This document shows, in pieces, positions 1 through 7,799 of a stretch of 64,000 nucleotides of DNA. The notes beneath the pieces were generated by a model. It was not told where the DNA came from. It worked only from the letters and a program-made list of their open reading frames with translations, and searched no databases. This DNA comes from Pararobbsia alpina (lineage in GTDB: Bacteria; Pseudomonadota; Gammaproteobacteria; Burkholderiales; Burkholderiaceae), in contig NZ_CADIKM010000005.1 in the NCBI RefSeq assembly GCF_902859895.1, forward strand, positions 186,001 to 250,000, given 5' to 3'. The position numbers were made by a program, and so were the translations under genes. Within the stretch, counting starts at the first letter, position 1. Each line of letters starts with the position of its first letter.

Positions 1-120
1 AGCGAGCGTATGCGGGCAATCGACCGCGCCAATCTATGACAACCATGGACAACCGTGGACATGAAAAAAGTCGTGATCGCATCATGCAGTTATTCCAGCG
101 GCATCCATGGGAGCGGTGAT

Positions 121-324
121 GTGTCCACTGAAGTTCACGAAAGGCTGATCCGGCTCGAAGAGGTAATGAGCCGTACGGGTTTGACCCGTGCACTGATGTA
201 TCAAATGATGAAGGCCGGGGACTTTCCGAAGTCCGTAAAACTCACTGGCAGGGCAGTAGCCTGGCAATCGAGCCTGGTCGATAAATGGATTCAACGCCGT
301 ATCGAATCGGCCAAACAGGAGTAA
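121..324 (+). CDS. AlpA-family phage transcriptional regulator
   Basis: Small DNA-binding protein of the AlpA/excisionase-like family, which in prophages activates integrase or excision genes. The segment RLEEVMSRTGLTRALMYQMM followed by FPKSVKLTGRAVAW is the typical winged helix-turn-helix pattern: a helix that reads 'EV...TGLSR..IY', then 'FP..VKL..RAV.W'. The reading frame is open from a GTG at 55. I prefer the GTG at 121 because GGAG lies about 8 bases upstream and AlpA proteins usually begin just before this helix, giving 67 residues; 55 or the ATG at 61 remain possible. It is the first gene of a co-directional phage cluster, and the next gene starts 6 bases after its stop. Confidence 0.75.
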   Translation: MSTEVHERLIRLEEVMSRTGLTRALMYQMMKAGDFPKSVKLTGRAVAWQSSLVDKWIQRRIESAKQE

Positions 325-329
325 GGGAA

Positions 330-695
330 GTGACGACCGCAACGAAACCGACCGTGAAGAAAGCGGCCAACGTGGAGACCGAAATGTCCGAACTGAACAC
401 GAAGATCGAAGCCGCCCGCGCTGCGCTCGCTAAGGCGCTCACCGCTGGCGACCCTACGGCCAAGCTTCGCGAATACGTCCGCGAACTCGAAGCCGAGCAG
501 CAACGCGCCGTCGATGCGCAAGCTGCTCAGGAATCCGCTAAACGCGCCGCTGTGGCATCCGCAGAGGCCGAGCGTGAGGATGGCATTCGCTCGGCTGCGC
601 GGACCCTGCAGGAGGCTCGTAATGCACGCCTCAAAGCTGTTCGCTCATACCTGACTGTCCGCGCCGTCCCCGACACGCGTTCGAGCTTTATTTAA
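330..695 (+). CDS. Hypothetical coiled-coil phage protein
   Basis: Protein of about 121 residues, rich in Ala, Glu, Lys and Arg, with long uninterrupted heptad-like helices from roughly residue 20 to 100. I do not recognise a family. The start is taken as the GTG at 330 because AAGGGA precedes it and the gene follows the AlpA gene by 5 bases; the frame is open further upstream inside that gene. The end TRSSFI is not helical. Its place between an AlpA-like regulator and a tail gene suggests a phage accessory or morphogenesis protein, but the function is not visible in the sequence. Confidence 0.55.
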   Translation: MTTATKPTVKKAANVETEMSELNTKIEAARAALAKALTAGDPTAKLREYVRELEAEQQRAVDAQAAQESAKRAAVASAEAEREDGIRSAARTLQEARNARLKAVRSYLTVRAVPDTRSSFI

Positions 696-726
696 CCCGA
701 TACCCGAATTCAAAGGAGCATTACCT

Positions 727-1251
727 ATGACGACTCACGCTCTCGAAGCACTTGCCCGCGCCCGTCTTGCCCATACCGAAGCAGCTACCGCACTCGACCA
801 TGTGACGCAAGCCAATAGCGCCCTTCTGGTGCGCCTCACTGAGGCTCGCGCAAAGGCAGAAGAAGCAGTCCGCGAAACGAAGGAGAAGGGCGATCCGGAT
901 GGCAAGTGGGCAATGCAGTTGCGTCTGGCTATGGACGATGAGGCCGACATTAACGGCATGCTCAAAGGCTCGCAGACCGCAGTGAGCGAACGCACAGCCG
1001 CTCTGCAGCGCTCGAACGCAGCCGTTCAAACCGCCGAACTACAGGCCCGCAAAGAGGAGGCCGAAATTCAGGCGCGCGAACTCGATGCCATGATCGCCGA
1101 ACTCGATAGCAAGCTATGCCAAGCGGTGCAGGCACGTTTGCAAGCGCACCTCGCATCGAACCCGCGCTCTGTGACCCGTACGTCGGTATTCACGCTGTAC
1201 ACGCCAAGCAAAATGCTCAAGAGCATTTGCCTTAACGGCCAGGTCAGCTAA
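727..1251 (+). CDS. Hypothetical coiled-coil phage protein
   Basis: Protein of 174 residues, almost entirely predicted helix with alternating Ala/Glu/Arg heptads (residues 5-140), then a short non-helical tail containing TSVFTLYTP. The start at 727 has a good ribosome binding site, AAAGGAG about 9 bases upstream. It follows the similar coiled-coil gene by 31 bases and is followed by an intrinsic terminator, so the three genes from 121 to 1251 look like one transcription unit. Possibilities include a scaffold-like or tail-associated protein, but no family motif is seen. Confidence 0.6.
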   Translation: MTTHALEALARARLAHTEAATALDHVTQANSALLVRLTEARAKAEEAVRETKEKGDPDGKWAMQLRLAMDDEADINGMLKGSQTAVSERTAALQRSNAAVQTAELQARKEEAEIQARELDAMIAELDSKLCQAVQARLQAHLASNPRSVTRTSVFTLYTPSKMLKSICLNGQVS

Positions 1252-1307
1252 GCGCTGGCAAAGTATCCCGGGCCGCCCTCTCGCGGCTCTACCGACTCAG
1301 CCACAGG

Positions 1308-1328
1308 GCCGCTTTCGAGCGGCTTTTT
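1308..1328 (+). terminator. Rho-independent terminator
   Basis: Stem GCCGC / GCGGC (1308-1312 with 1319-1323), loop TTTCGA, then five T. It lies 57 bases after the coiled-coil gene ending at 1251 and before the tape-measure-like gene. Confidence 0.75.
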
Positions 1329-1397
1329 CATTGGTCCGCGCAGGGCCTTCGTGACGCCAACCTGAATGCATCTAACACGCATTCGTGAGTACAAAAA

Positions 1398-4175
1398 ATG
1401 CCGGAAATAAAGATAGGAGTTTCAGCGGGCGTGCAGGGCGTGGACGCTGCCATTCAGAAAATCACGTCCAGCATGAACAAGCTGGGCGCGGCGGTATCAG
1501 CCAACCAAAAATTGCGCTTCGAGCCGACTGATGTGAAGCTGATGGCGCGAGACCTTGCCCTCGTCAACAAGCAGTTTCAGCAGACCATCGCGCTCTCCTC
1601 GCAGCTTCGAAACGCGCTGAAAGCGACCGGACAATCCGGCGCGCATATCTCGCAGGTAGACTTTTCTAAGTTGTCTGCTAATCCGCAGGTGGCGCAGCGT
1701 CTTCGTGATCGTGCGTTCATGAACACGGTACGCGGCACGTCCCTCGACCCCACGCTGGCGAACGATGTAGATGCGAATGGAAACGCCGTTGCGCCCGGTG
1801 CTGGTGGCGGCGCTGGAACTGGTGCTGGTAGCTCAGGCGGCGGATCAGGCGGCTCCGGTGGCGGTGGTGGTGGCGGTGGTGGTCGTCGCCCCACGCGTTC
1901 CGGTGGCGGGTCCTCTGGTGGTGCCGGTGGTGGCGGTGGTGGTGGTCCATGGTGGTCGCGTCGCCCGTCTGGCGGGATTGGTCCGGCTGCGGCAATGGCT
2001 ATCGGCAACGGCATCGGCGGCCCCGTTGGCGGGATGATTACTGGGTTTATGGATGGCGGCCTACTGGGCGCTGGTCTTTCAGGACTCACTTCCGTCGTTG
2101 GCGCTGGCATGGAGGGCATGACGCAGGCCAGGGCCCGCAACGTTGACCTCGACACGCTCAAACGCTCAATGGGCGATCTCGGAGTAGCCTTTAGCGACCT
2201 TAGCGAACAGTCGTGGAAGTTCGCGGGTGGGCTCGGTATGGCGAATGGCGAATTCGTCAAACTCGAAGGGCAGGCCAATGCGCAGAGCGGCGGCTATTAC
2301 CGCACTCCGGAAGACCTGGCGCGCGCTACGCGCGGCGGTGCAGACCTCGGGCGCGCGTACGGTCTCGATCCGTCGCAGGGCGTTTCCTTCGTGGCGGGGA
2401 TGCAGCGCATCAACTCGCGCCAGAACAACAAGGAACTCGCCGTACAGATTGCTGAAGCTATCAGCCATACGCAAAGCAGGGCTACACCCGCTGAAGTTAT
2501 GCAGGCCATGCAAGGCTTCGCATCGCAGCAGAATGCGTTCAATTCTGGCTCGGTAGATCTGAACCGATTCGGAAACGCATATTCGTCGCTACTCGGAAGC
2601 GATGGCATGACGGCGGACCACGCCTCTTCGATCCTCGGAACGGCCAACGCATCCATGCAGCACATGGGCGGCACGGAAGCCTCACGCAACTTCACGATGC
2701 AGGCATTCGGCAACCTCGATCCGATCCGAGCCGCGATGCGCGCAGAAGGGGGGCTGTTCGGAAACGGTCTCAATAATAGCGATATCAGTGGCTACATGAG
2801 TGCCCATGGCATAGCGAACTGGGATAGTCAGGGGACCGGGCCGTCCGGGACAAATTTCGATGTCGTCAAGGGCGCGTTCGACAAGGCATATGGCGGTCGC
2901 GGCCAGTATGGCACTGAAATGGAGCTTGATGCCGAGAAGAACTATTTCGGCCTACGCTCCTATGGCGATACGGCATCGTTCATGAACATGACCGATCCCG
3001 ACCGTAACAGAACCTTGTCCGCCATAAAGAACGCTGGGGTAAATCTTGGTGACGTTCGGGAGGGAGGGCTTTCTACAGTTTCATCGATTGCAAATGCCGG
3101 TACGTTTGATGACCTCGACAAGCTGTACCGCAATAGCATTCGTGGTCGCCCCGACATGCAGCGCTCAGATATCGATGCAATGGATAAGGCGGAAGGTAGC
3201 AACAACTTCCAACAGTTCCAAAACGAACTGATTCGCGTGATGTCCGGCAAGGGTCAAGAGGACACGCAGGCCACGATCCAGCGCAATATCGATTCGACGC
3301 TGACCAACATCGAGACGAAGATCGGCGACGGGCTGCTGCCTATTGCCAACACGTCTATGCAGGCGCTTCTGAAGATGGTTGGCATGGCTGGCCCGGCTGC
3401 TGCGGTGAGCGGAGGCGGTGCGCCGTATGGCTATGGCTTGGGCCCGTCGTCGGTCGCAGGAAGCAAGGGCATTGTCGTTCAGCCCGGTGGCTCCTCGGCG
3501 GCTGCTGGAGGTTCTACCGTCGGCGGCGCAGGCAATGCACGCGACATGAGAGGCCACGCGGACAACTCGGGCGACAGTGCTGCGGCGTGGGCTAACGGCA
3601 TGTACGGATCAATGGTCGGCGACGCTTACTCTGCCAATAGCAATGTCGTGGACGGCATGCGCCAGATTATGGGCGCGGGCGTCGATAAGGCACACGCGTC
3701 CGCGATCATGGCTAGCGCCATCCGTGAATCATCCATGGACCCGGCTGCTGGGAACGTCGGATCGTATGGACTTTTCCAGTTCGATAAGTCTCGCGCGGCA
3801 GACTTCCAGAAGGTGATGCACGAGAGCCTCTATGGTTCGAGCCAGCACGACCAAATCGAATACATGATGCGCTCGATGAAGAAGGGCGGTGAAGAGGCCG
3901 GGCCCGGCGCAGAGTTTTTTGCATCGAACGGCAAGGATGCGGCGCGCGTATTCAGCAACAAGGTCGAACGTCCGAAGGAAAAGAGCAAAGAAGCTGATAT
4001 CCGCTCGGGCATCGCTGACTCTCTCAACGGTAGCGACATCGTTATCAACCTTCATCAGACTGTCGGCACCCCTGGGGGCGGCCAGAAGACGAAGAAAATT
4101 AGCACGAAGGTTCCGCTTCCTACCGCGTCGGGAGCATATAAAGATCCGATTATCATGGAAGTTCCGGGGTCGTAA
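1398..4175 (+). CDS. Phage tape-measure-like tail protein with C-terminal lysozyme-like domain
   Basis: A 925-residue protein. The N-terminus (1-120) is helical with the repeating hydrophobic pattern seen at the start of tail tape measure proteins. Residues about 134-193 are a low-complexity Gly/Ser linker with runs of up to nine Gly, followed by a Gly/Ala-rich hydrophobic stretch (about 195-235) that could be membrane-active. The long middle part is helical. From about residue 750 to 880 the sequence matches the pattern of the phage tail lysozyme fold: HASAIMASAIRESSMDP, with a Glu near residue 776 as candidate catalytic acid, then GSYGLFQFD and a later HDQIEYMM. Such proteins set tail length and carry a muralytic activity for DNA entry. 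The start ATG has only a weak upstream site. The tail genes that would normally flank it are not visible here, so this may be a remnant or a divergent phage. Confidence 0.65.
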   Translation: MPEIKIGVSAGVQGVDAAIQKITSSMNKLGAAVSANQKLRFEPTDVKLMARDLALVNKQFQQTIALSSQLRNALKATGQSGAHISQVDFSKLSANPQVAQRLRDRAFMNTVRGTSLDPTLANDVDANGNAVAPGAGGGAGTGAGSSGGGSGGSGGGGGGGGGRRPTRSGGGSSGGAGGGGGGGPWWSRRPSGGIGPAAAMAIGNGIGGPVGGMITGFMDGGLLGAGLSGLTSVVGAGMEGMTQARARNVDLDTLKRSMGDLGVAFSDLSEQSWKFAGGLGMANGEFVKLEGQANAQSGGYYRTPEDLARATRGGADLGRAYGLDPSQGVSFVAGMQRINSRQNNKELAVQIAEAISHTQSRATPAEVMQAMQGFASQQNAFNSGSVDLNRFGNAYSSLLGSDGMTADHASSILGTANASMQHMGGTEASRNFTMQAFGNLDPIRAAMRAEGGLFGNGLNNSDISGYMSAHGIANWDSQGTGPSGTNFDVVKGAFDKAYGGRGQYGTEMELDAEKNYFGLRSYGDTASFMNMTDPDRNRTLSAIKNAGVNLGDVREGGLSTVSSIANAGTFDDLDKLYRNSIRGRPDMQRSDIDAMDKAEGSNNFQQFQNELIRVMSGKGQEDTQATIQRNIDSTLTNIETKIGDGLLPIANTSMQALLKMVGMAGPAAAVSGGGAPYGYGLGPSSVAGSKGIVVQPGGSSAAAGGSTVGGAGNARDMRGHADNSGDSAAAWANGMYGSMVGDAYSANSNVVDGMRQIMGAGVDKAHASAIMASAIRESSMDPAAGNVGSYGLFQFDKSRAADFQKVMHESLYGSSQHDQIEYMMRSMKKGGEEAGPGAEFFASNGKDAARVFSNKVERPKEKSKEADIRSGIADSLNGSDIVINLHQTVGTPGGGQKTKKISTKVPLPTASGAYKDPIIMEVPGS

Positions 4176-4177
4176 TA

Positions 4178-4404
4178 GTGAAAGTAAAGGTACGTAACCC
4201 TAATATTCAGGTCCTACTGCATAAGGTGGTGACCCGCACAGTCCGGAAGGAGCTACTCCGAATACTCAGGTGCAGTCCACGACTGGCAGCGGCGCTCCGC
4301 AGGGTTTCTCGTCTCAGCAGTACAGTCAAATCGATTCGCCAACGAACATCATTGACGTGACACCGTGGCTCGGCGAGGGCTCGGTTGTGCGCGTTCAGAA
4401 GTAG
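4178..4404 (+). pseudogene. Small phage ORF, probably frameshifted
   Basis: A GTG at 4178, two bases after the previous stop codon, opens a frame that reads sensibly for about 16 residues (VKVKVRNPNIQVLLHK) and then turns into an Arg/Ser-rich sequence typical of an out-of-frame reading. In the -1 frame, open from 4225 to the TAG at 4402-4404, the translation is more protein-like: it includes SPEGATPNTQVQSTTG and ends in NIIDVTPWLGEGSVVRVQK. That frame has no convincing start of its own after the TAA at 4222. A single-base indel near 4223-4226, or less likely a recoding event, would join the two parts into a protein of about 75 residues. No canonical slippery heptamer is seen at the junction. 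Confidence 0.45.
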
Positions 4405-4476
4405 GTTCGCGACGGCGCATCCCATCTAACAGCGAAGGCAACACGGGCGGCGTGCGCGTTGCCGAATAGGAGTGGT

Positions 4477-4692
4477 ATGGACAAGGTAACGAGCGTGATT
4501 GGATATCGGGAGAACAAGAGCATTGAGGCGCTCGATGCTCGAATCGCAGCGATGGGTGTGGCGGTTGATCGAGCGAAAGAATCCTCGATTGCGTGCAGCA
4601 TCGATATGGCCGCGATCTATCGCGAGCAGCACGCGCGGAAGTACGCGAAGAAAAGGAAGCAGCCACGGCTGAAACTCGTGATGCGAACATGA
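4477..4692 (+). CDS. Small hypothetical phage protein
   Basis: Protein of 71 residues starting MDKVTSVIGYRENKSIEALD. The ATG at 4477 is chosen because AGGAG lies 4 bases upstream; the frame also has an upstream ATG at 4459 without such a site. It is mostly helical with a strongly basic C-terminus (KYAKKRKQPRLKLVMR), which suggests nucleic-acid or membrane contact. It is followed within 10 bases by a perfect 18-base palindrome and then a terminator. No family recognised. Confidence 0.55.
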   Translation: MDKVTSVIGYRENKSIEALDARIAAMGVAVDRAKESSIACSIDMAAIYREQHARKYAKKRKQPRLKLVMRT

Positions 4693-4698
4693 GATCTA

Positions 4699-4716
4699 AT
4701 CTCACCGCGGTGAGAT
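4699..4716. promoter_or_regulatory. Perfect 18-bp palindrome
   Basis: ATCTCACCG directly joined to its reverse complement CGGTGAGAT, with no spacer. It lies between the stop codon at 4692 and the terminator at 4736. A spacer-free palindrome is a poor RNA hairpin, so a DNA-binding site for a dimeric phage regulator is a reasonable guess. Confidence 0.45.
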
Positions 4717-4735
4717 CATCCAGCCGAAAGGCTTC

Positions 4736-4759
4736 GCCCGCCTAGTGCGGGCTTTTTTT
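4736..4759 (+). terminator. Rho-independent terminator
   Basis: Stem GCCCGC (4736-4741) and GCGGGC (4747-4752), five-base loop, then seven T. It ends the unit that contains the tail-like gene. Confidence 0.85.
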
Positions 4760-4845
4760 CGTCCGCTCTCCGCCCGTACGTGACGCCATCCTTTACGGGC
4801 GCTCCTAGCGAGCGAGACAAACATAGCGAATCAAAAGGCAATGAA

Positions 4846-5082
4846 ATGGCGGAAGGTGTAAGAATCCTGGTGAAAGATGCGAACGGCGTGACCTTTGAAC
4901 CCGGCGCGCTGCCGCACCAGTACACGTACGACGCGAACAACAACATGATCACAGATACGTGTCTCGAACAGGGTGCCGTGGTGCGCGAGAAAACGTACGC
5001 ATGGCAGGAGGGCGCAAACGGCGTCTGGCTGAAGGCGACCCAATCCGCGTGGATCAATGTAACCGAAGGATGGCGGGGCTAA
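4846..5082 (+). CDS. Small hypothetical phage protein
   Basis: Protein of 78 residues, MAEGVRILVKDANGV at the start and AWINVTEGWRG at the end. The composition suggests a beta-rich fold, unlike the helical neighbours. The ATG at 4846 is preferred because AAAAGG lies upstream and the translation before it is not protein-like. It stands alone between the terminator at 4759 and the convergent minus-strand pair ending at 5159. It may be a minor virion or tail-associated protein, but this is only inferred from position. Confidence 0.5.
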   Translation: MAEGVRILVKDANGVTFEPGALPHQYTYDANNNMITDTCLEQGAVVREKTYAWQEGANGVWLKATQSAWINVTEGWRG

Positions 5083-5158
5083 GACGGGATCGCACCTCAT
5101 TGGTGGTGCGCAGCTATCGCCGATGGCGAGCCGATCCGCCGCAGGCGCTATCCGCGCC

Positions 5159-5512
5159 TCAGACCATCCTCTTCGCCATGTCCCGCACGCAGGCGTCTAT
5201 CCTGCGCTTCACATCTGTTTCATCCTCGCCGCGATTGAGCGCGTCCCCTGCGGTGGTGCATTGAATCGCCAGATACAGAAGCGCGGCCACGACCGGGTCG
5301 CCATTGCACTCGGCAGTGAGTTCCTTCAGGACATGCCATAGGCCGTACCACGACCGTTTGCTGATGGTCGGCGTGATGATGACCGCGACCCGGCGCGCCT
5401 CTGTCTCAATGAGCGGTAGTGGGTCGCGCGGCCCGATGCCAGCGTGAAAGTCGGCCCGAGTGTCGAAGACGAACTTGCAGAATTGCCTGACGGACACCTC
5501 ATTCGCGTCCAT
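5159..5512 (-). CDS. Hypothetical protein, phage region
   Basis: Protein of 117 residues starting MDANEVSVRQFCKFVFDTRA. This start lies 8 bases after GGGGAG and overlaps the end of the upstream gene by 14 bases, which indicates translational coupling. An upstream in-frame ATG at 5536 lacks a site. The middle (PTISKRSWYGLWHVLKELTA) and the end (ETDVKRRIDACVRDMAKRM) look like a compact helical protein. No family recognised. Confidence 0.5.
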   Translation of the reverse strand: MDANEVSVRQFCKFVFDTRADFHAGIGPRDPLPLIETEARRVAVIITPTISKRSWYGLWHVLKELTAECNGDPVVAALLYLAIQCTTAGDALNRGEDETDVKRRIDACVRDMAKRMV

Positions 5513-5849
5513 GCGGCGCTCTCCCCATGAGTGCATCGCGTAGGCGCGCGGCGGCGCGTGCTACCTCTGCGCTGTCGAAGTCGTGCTCAACCGCCTCGCC
5601 AGCCAGCCAGAAGAACCCCAGCCGTACGCCGTGATCGCACCGACCGTTTATCTGCAGCGCGAGCAGCACGTGTATCTGCAGGCGCTCGAAATCATCGGGC
5701 GGTATTTCGTTTCGGATACGCGCGGAGGCTGCCATGCACACCGCATCCAACGACGGTTTCAAGTCCGGTTCGTGTCGGCGGCGCTCCAATACGCGCAGGA
5801 CTTCAGCAATGAAGTCTCGAAGCAGCATGTCAAGCGCGCAGGCGTCCAT
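5499..5849 (-). CDS. Hypothetical protein, phage region
   Basis: Protein of 116 residues starting MDACALDMLLRDFIAEVLRV. The ATG at 5849 has GGGGAG 5 bases upstream, which is why it is chosen over the longer frame from 5873. It is coupled to the next gene by a 14-base overlap. The sequence is helical and acidic, with FERLQIHVLLALQI in the middle. The pair is oriented against the tail-like genes, as expected for an early or accessory phage operon. Function unknown. Confidence 0.5.
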   Translation of the reverse strand: MDACALDMLLRDFIAEVLRVLERRRHEPDLKPSLDAVCMAASARIRNEIPPDDFERLQIHVLLALQINGRCDHGVRLGFFWLAGEAVEHDFDSAEVARAAARLRDALMGRAPHGRE

Positions 5850-5952
5850 GGCCGCTCCCCGTGTGAAGCTCAATTTTGAGCTTTTGAAATCAACGACTTG
5901 AAACTGAAAAGGGCCGACGCAATGCCGACCCTTTGTTACGGTCCCGCCGATC

Positions 5953-6060
5953 CTACCCCCTGCGCTTCGTGGCCGCGTTGGTGGTTTCCTCTAGGATTCT
6001 CTCCTCGGCGAGGCCATCGGGTGAGTGCTGGTTTCGCGGCACGATAGCCGAGAACATCAT
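5953..6060 (-). CDS. Possible 35-residue peptide
   Basis: Frame MMFSAIVPRNQHSPDGLAEE..TKRRG between two small phage ORFs on the same strand. There is no good ribosome binding site and no recognisable domain. It is listed only because the 5874-6114 interval otherwise holds no gene and its direction fits its neighbours. Confidence 0.2.
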   Translation of the reverse strand: MMFSAIVPRNQHSPDGLAEERILEETTNAATKRRG

Positions 6061-6114
6061 GGGCACCAACGATGGCGTAGTGCGTGAAGCGCAACGAAGA
6101 CTTAGATGCCGCGC

Positions 6115-6222
6115 TCAGGTCCAGAAGTGCCGAAGCAGCGCTTCCGCGAGCACGACGGTGACAGCGACCGCGTACAGCCTGCGCGTGATGCGGCGCTCGA
6201 AAGCGTCAAGTGCTGATTGCAT
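6115..6222 (-). CDS. Small single-membrane-span phage peptide
   Basis: A 35-residue peptide, MQSALDAFERRITRRLYAVA followed by a hydrophobic stretch that ends in EALLRHFW. One membrane segment is predicted at about residues 16-30, preceded by a basic amphipathic helix. GAGGAA stands 8-9 bases before the ATG at 6222. Small membrane peptides of this type occur in phage lysis cassettes or as toxins, but neither role can be shown here. Confidence 0.35.
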   Translation of the reverse strand: MQSALDAFERRITRRLYAVAVTVVLAEALLRHFWT

Positions 6223-6346
6223 CGTCTGATTCCTCGTTGCGACCGGCCCGGCCACCTTGCATGCACGATAGCGCATGTTGGCGCCGTTCGTCCACGTCGT
6301 CCGCGCGTTCAATCCCGCGAACCAGTGTGTATCCCGGGAATCGTCC

Positions 6347-7096
6347 CTACGGTTTGAGATGTAGGATGCCGCGGACCCACTCGACCATCGTGGGTAACGG
6401 TTTTTCTTGAAGGCTCAATGGTTCCGCTACGGCTTGATTTATCATGATGAGGTTTCCAGTTTTACTTTCGAACAGGAAATGCGTCCCTCCCGCGAAGCCT
6501 AGATACCCGATCGGGTGTTGCTTATCCCACTGCAAATCCTTTGCCGCGCCTGTCGGAGCGACAGTCCGCGTTTCTGTGCCGTCGAAGTACGCTTGAGCGT
6601 GCGACGAGCCGAGTTGAATCGCGAGAATCGGAAGTGCGATCAACCAGTAGACGACTTTCTGCCGGGATTGGCTAGGAATAAACTGGACAACGAGGGGTGT
6701 CTCGGCGAACCAGTTGATCCAAGGGAACATCACGCCCAGCAGAAACACCCATTTGACGGGGTCCGACATCACTGAAATGACGATGAGTGCGCCGAGCGGC
6801 GCGAGTGCGAACCAAATCTTGAATACCTTTTGAAACACGCGGCGCCAAACGCTGTCTTTGCCGGTGGTTTGGGTAACCGGCGGGACGGGTGGGCGGGAAG
6901 TGGCGACCAAACTGGCCAAGAGATTCAATCCAATCGCTGTCATCAGCGGGTAGAGTGCCATGCTCGCAAAACCTGTAAGGCCGGCGAACTGAAAAATATT
7001 TAAATCAAATCGGCCCCAGAATCCCGCCAGATAGCAGGCGGCTACGCCGGCAGAATAAACCGCTATGACGGTCGTCTTTTGTATTTGGTCACTCAA
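6347..7096 (-). CDS. Polytopic membrane protein, unknown function
   Basis: Protein of 249 residues with about five hydrophobic segments, near residues 9-27, 38-62, 94-111, 115-131 and 147-163, followed by a soluble C-terminal part of about 85 residues (YFDGTETRTV to the end) that ends in GILHLKP. The C-terminal part contains PIGYLGFAGGTHFLFESKTG, which looks like a small beta domain outside the membrane. It has a lower GC content than the core genes. It lies between the small phage ORFs and the broken SRAP gene, and its 5' end points at that gene. Such genes at prophage ends are often accessory (moron or defence) genes. I do not recognise a family. Confidence 0.6.
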   Translation of the reverse strand: MSDQIQKTTVIAVYSAGVAACYLAGFWGRFDLNIFQFAGLTGFASMALYPLMTAIGLNLLASLVATSRPPVPPVTQTTGKDSVWRRVFQKVFKIWFALAPLGALIVISVMSDPVKWVFLLGVMFPWINWFAETPLVVQFIPSQSRQKVVYWLIALPILAIQLGSSHAQAYFDGTETRTVAPTGAAKDLQWDKQHPIGYLGFAGGTHFLFESKTGNLIMINQAVAEPLSLQEKPLPTMVEWVRGILHLKP

Positions 7097-7141
7097 TTGG
7101 GGCTTCCCGGTTTCTTGTGTTTGGAGAGAGCGGCATCAAGT

Positions 7142-7731
7142 TTACTCGCAACGGGACACGTCGCGCCGATCTTCCGCCGCGCCGCGGATAGCTTCAGCAC
7201 TCACCCGGCCACGTTCGGCATGGTGCCGCGCAAGCGCATCCCGCCCGGCGTGAAGGTCTTCGACACGATGAACGCGCGGGCCGAGTCCGTCGGTGAGAAG
7301 CGCAGCTTCAGCGGCGCGTGGAACCGCCTGCAGCTTTGCCTGATCCCGTGCGAGAGCTTCTACGAGCCGAACTACGAGACAGGCAAGCCGGTGCGTTGGA
7401 AGATCGGCATGGAGTCGGGCGAGCCGCTCGCTATCGCGGGTCTATGGCGCGCGTGGGAGGAGCCAGAAGGGCCGCTATCGCTCTCGTTGACCATGCTAAC
7501 GGTCAACGCCAACGAACTTCCTTGATGAAACGTTTCCACAAGCCGGGGGACGAGAAGCGGTCGGTTGTGATCGTACGGCCAGACGGACATGAGGATTGGC
7601 TAAACTGCCGCAGTACCGACGAGGCGCGGTCGTTTCTGAACCTGTATCCTGCTGAGGAGATGGCGGCCGAGGCATATCCTTTTCCGCCTCGCAAACTGAC
7701 AATCGATGCGACGGGTACAACACCGACCTGA
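7142..7731 (+). pseudogene. Broken SRAP-family (SOS-associated peptidase, YedK/HMCES-like) gene
   Basis: SRAP proteins form a covalent link with abasic sites in single-stranded DNA through Cys2. Here the homologous part starts about 7142 (GHVAPIFRRA), continues with FGMVPRKRIPPGVKVFDTMN, LCLIPCESFYEPNYETGKPV and LTMLTVNANE, then meets a stop after NANELP near 7523. The family sequence resumes in another frame, one base off, as LMKRFHKPGDEKRSVVIVRP and runs to the TGA at 7729-7731. So there is a one-base deletion near 7516-7521, and the first 40-60 residues, including the Met-Cys catalytic start, are absent; unrelated sequence and the divergent membrane gene stand there. Both lesions support a dead gene. 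Confidence 0.8.
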
Positions 7732-7799
7732 CGGCTACATGCACCGCGCAATATGAGCATGAGCATCCGACAACACCTAAAAGGGAACGAGGGGAAAAA

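Noticed and set aside
1801-1975. GGT/GGC-rich stretch that might be called a repeat element
   Set aside because: It is in frame inside the tail-like gene and codes for the Gly linker.
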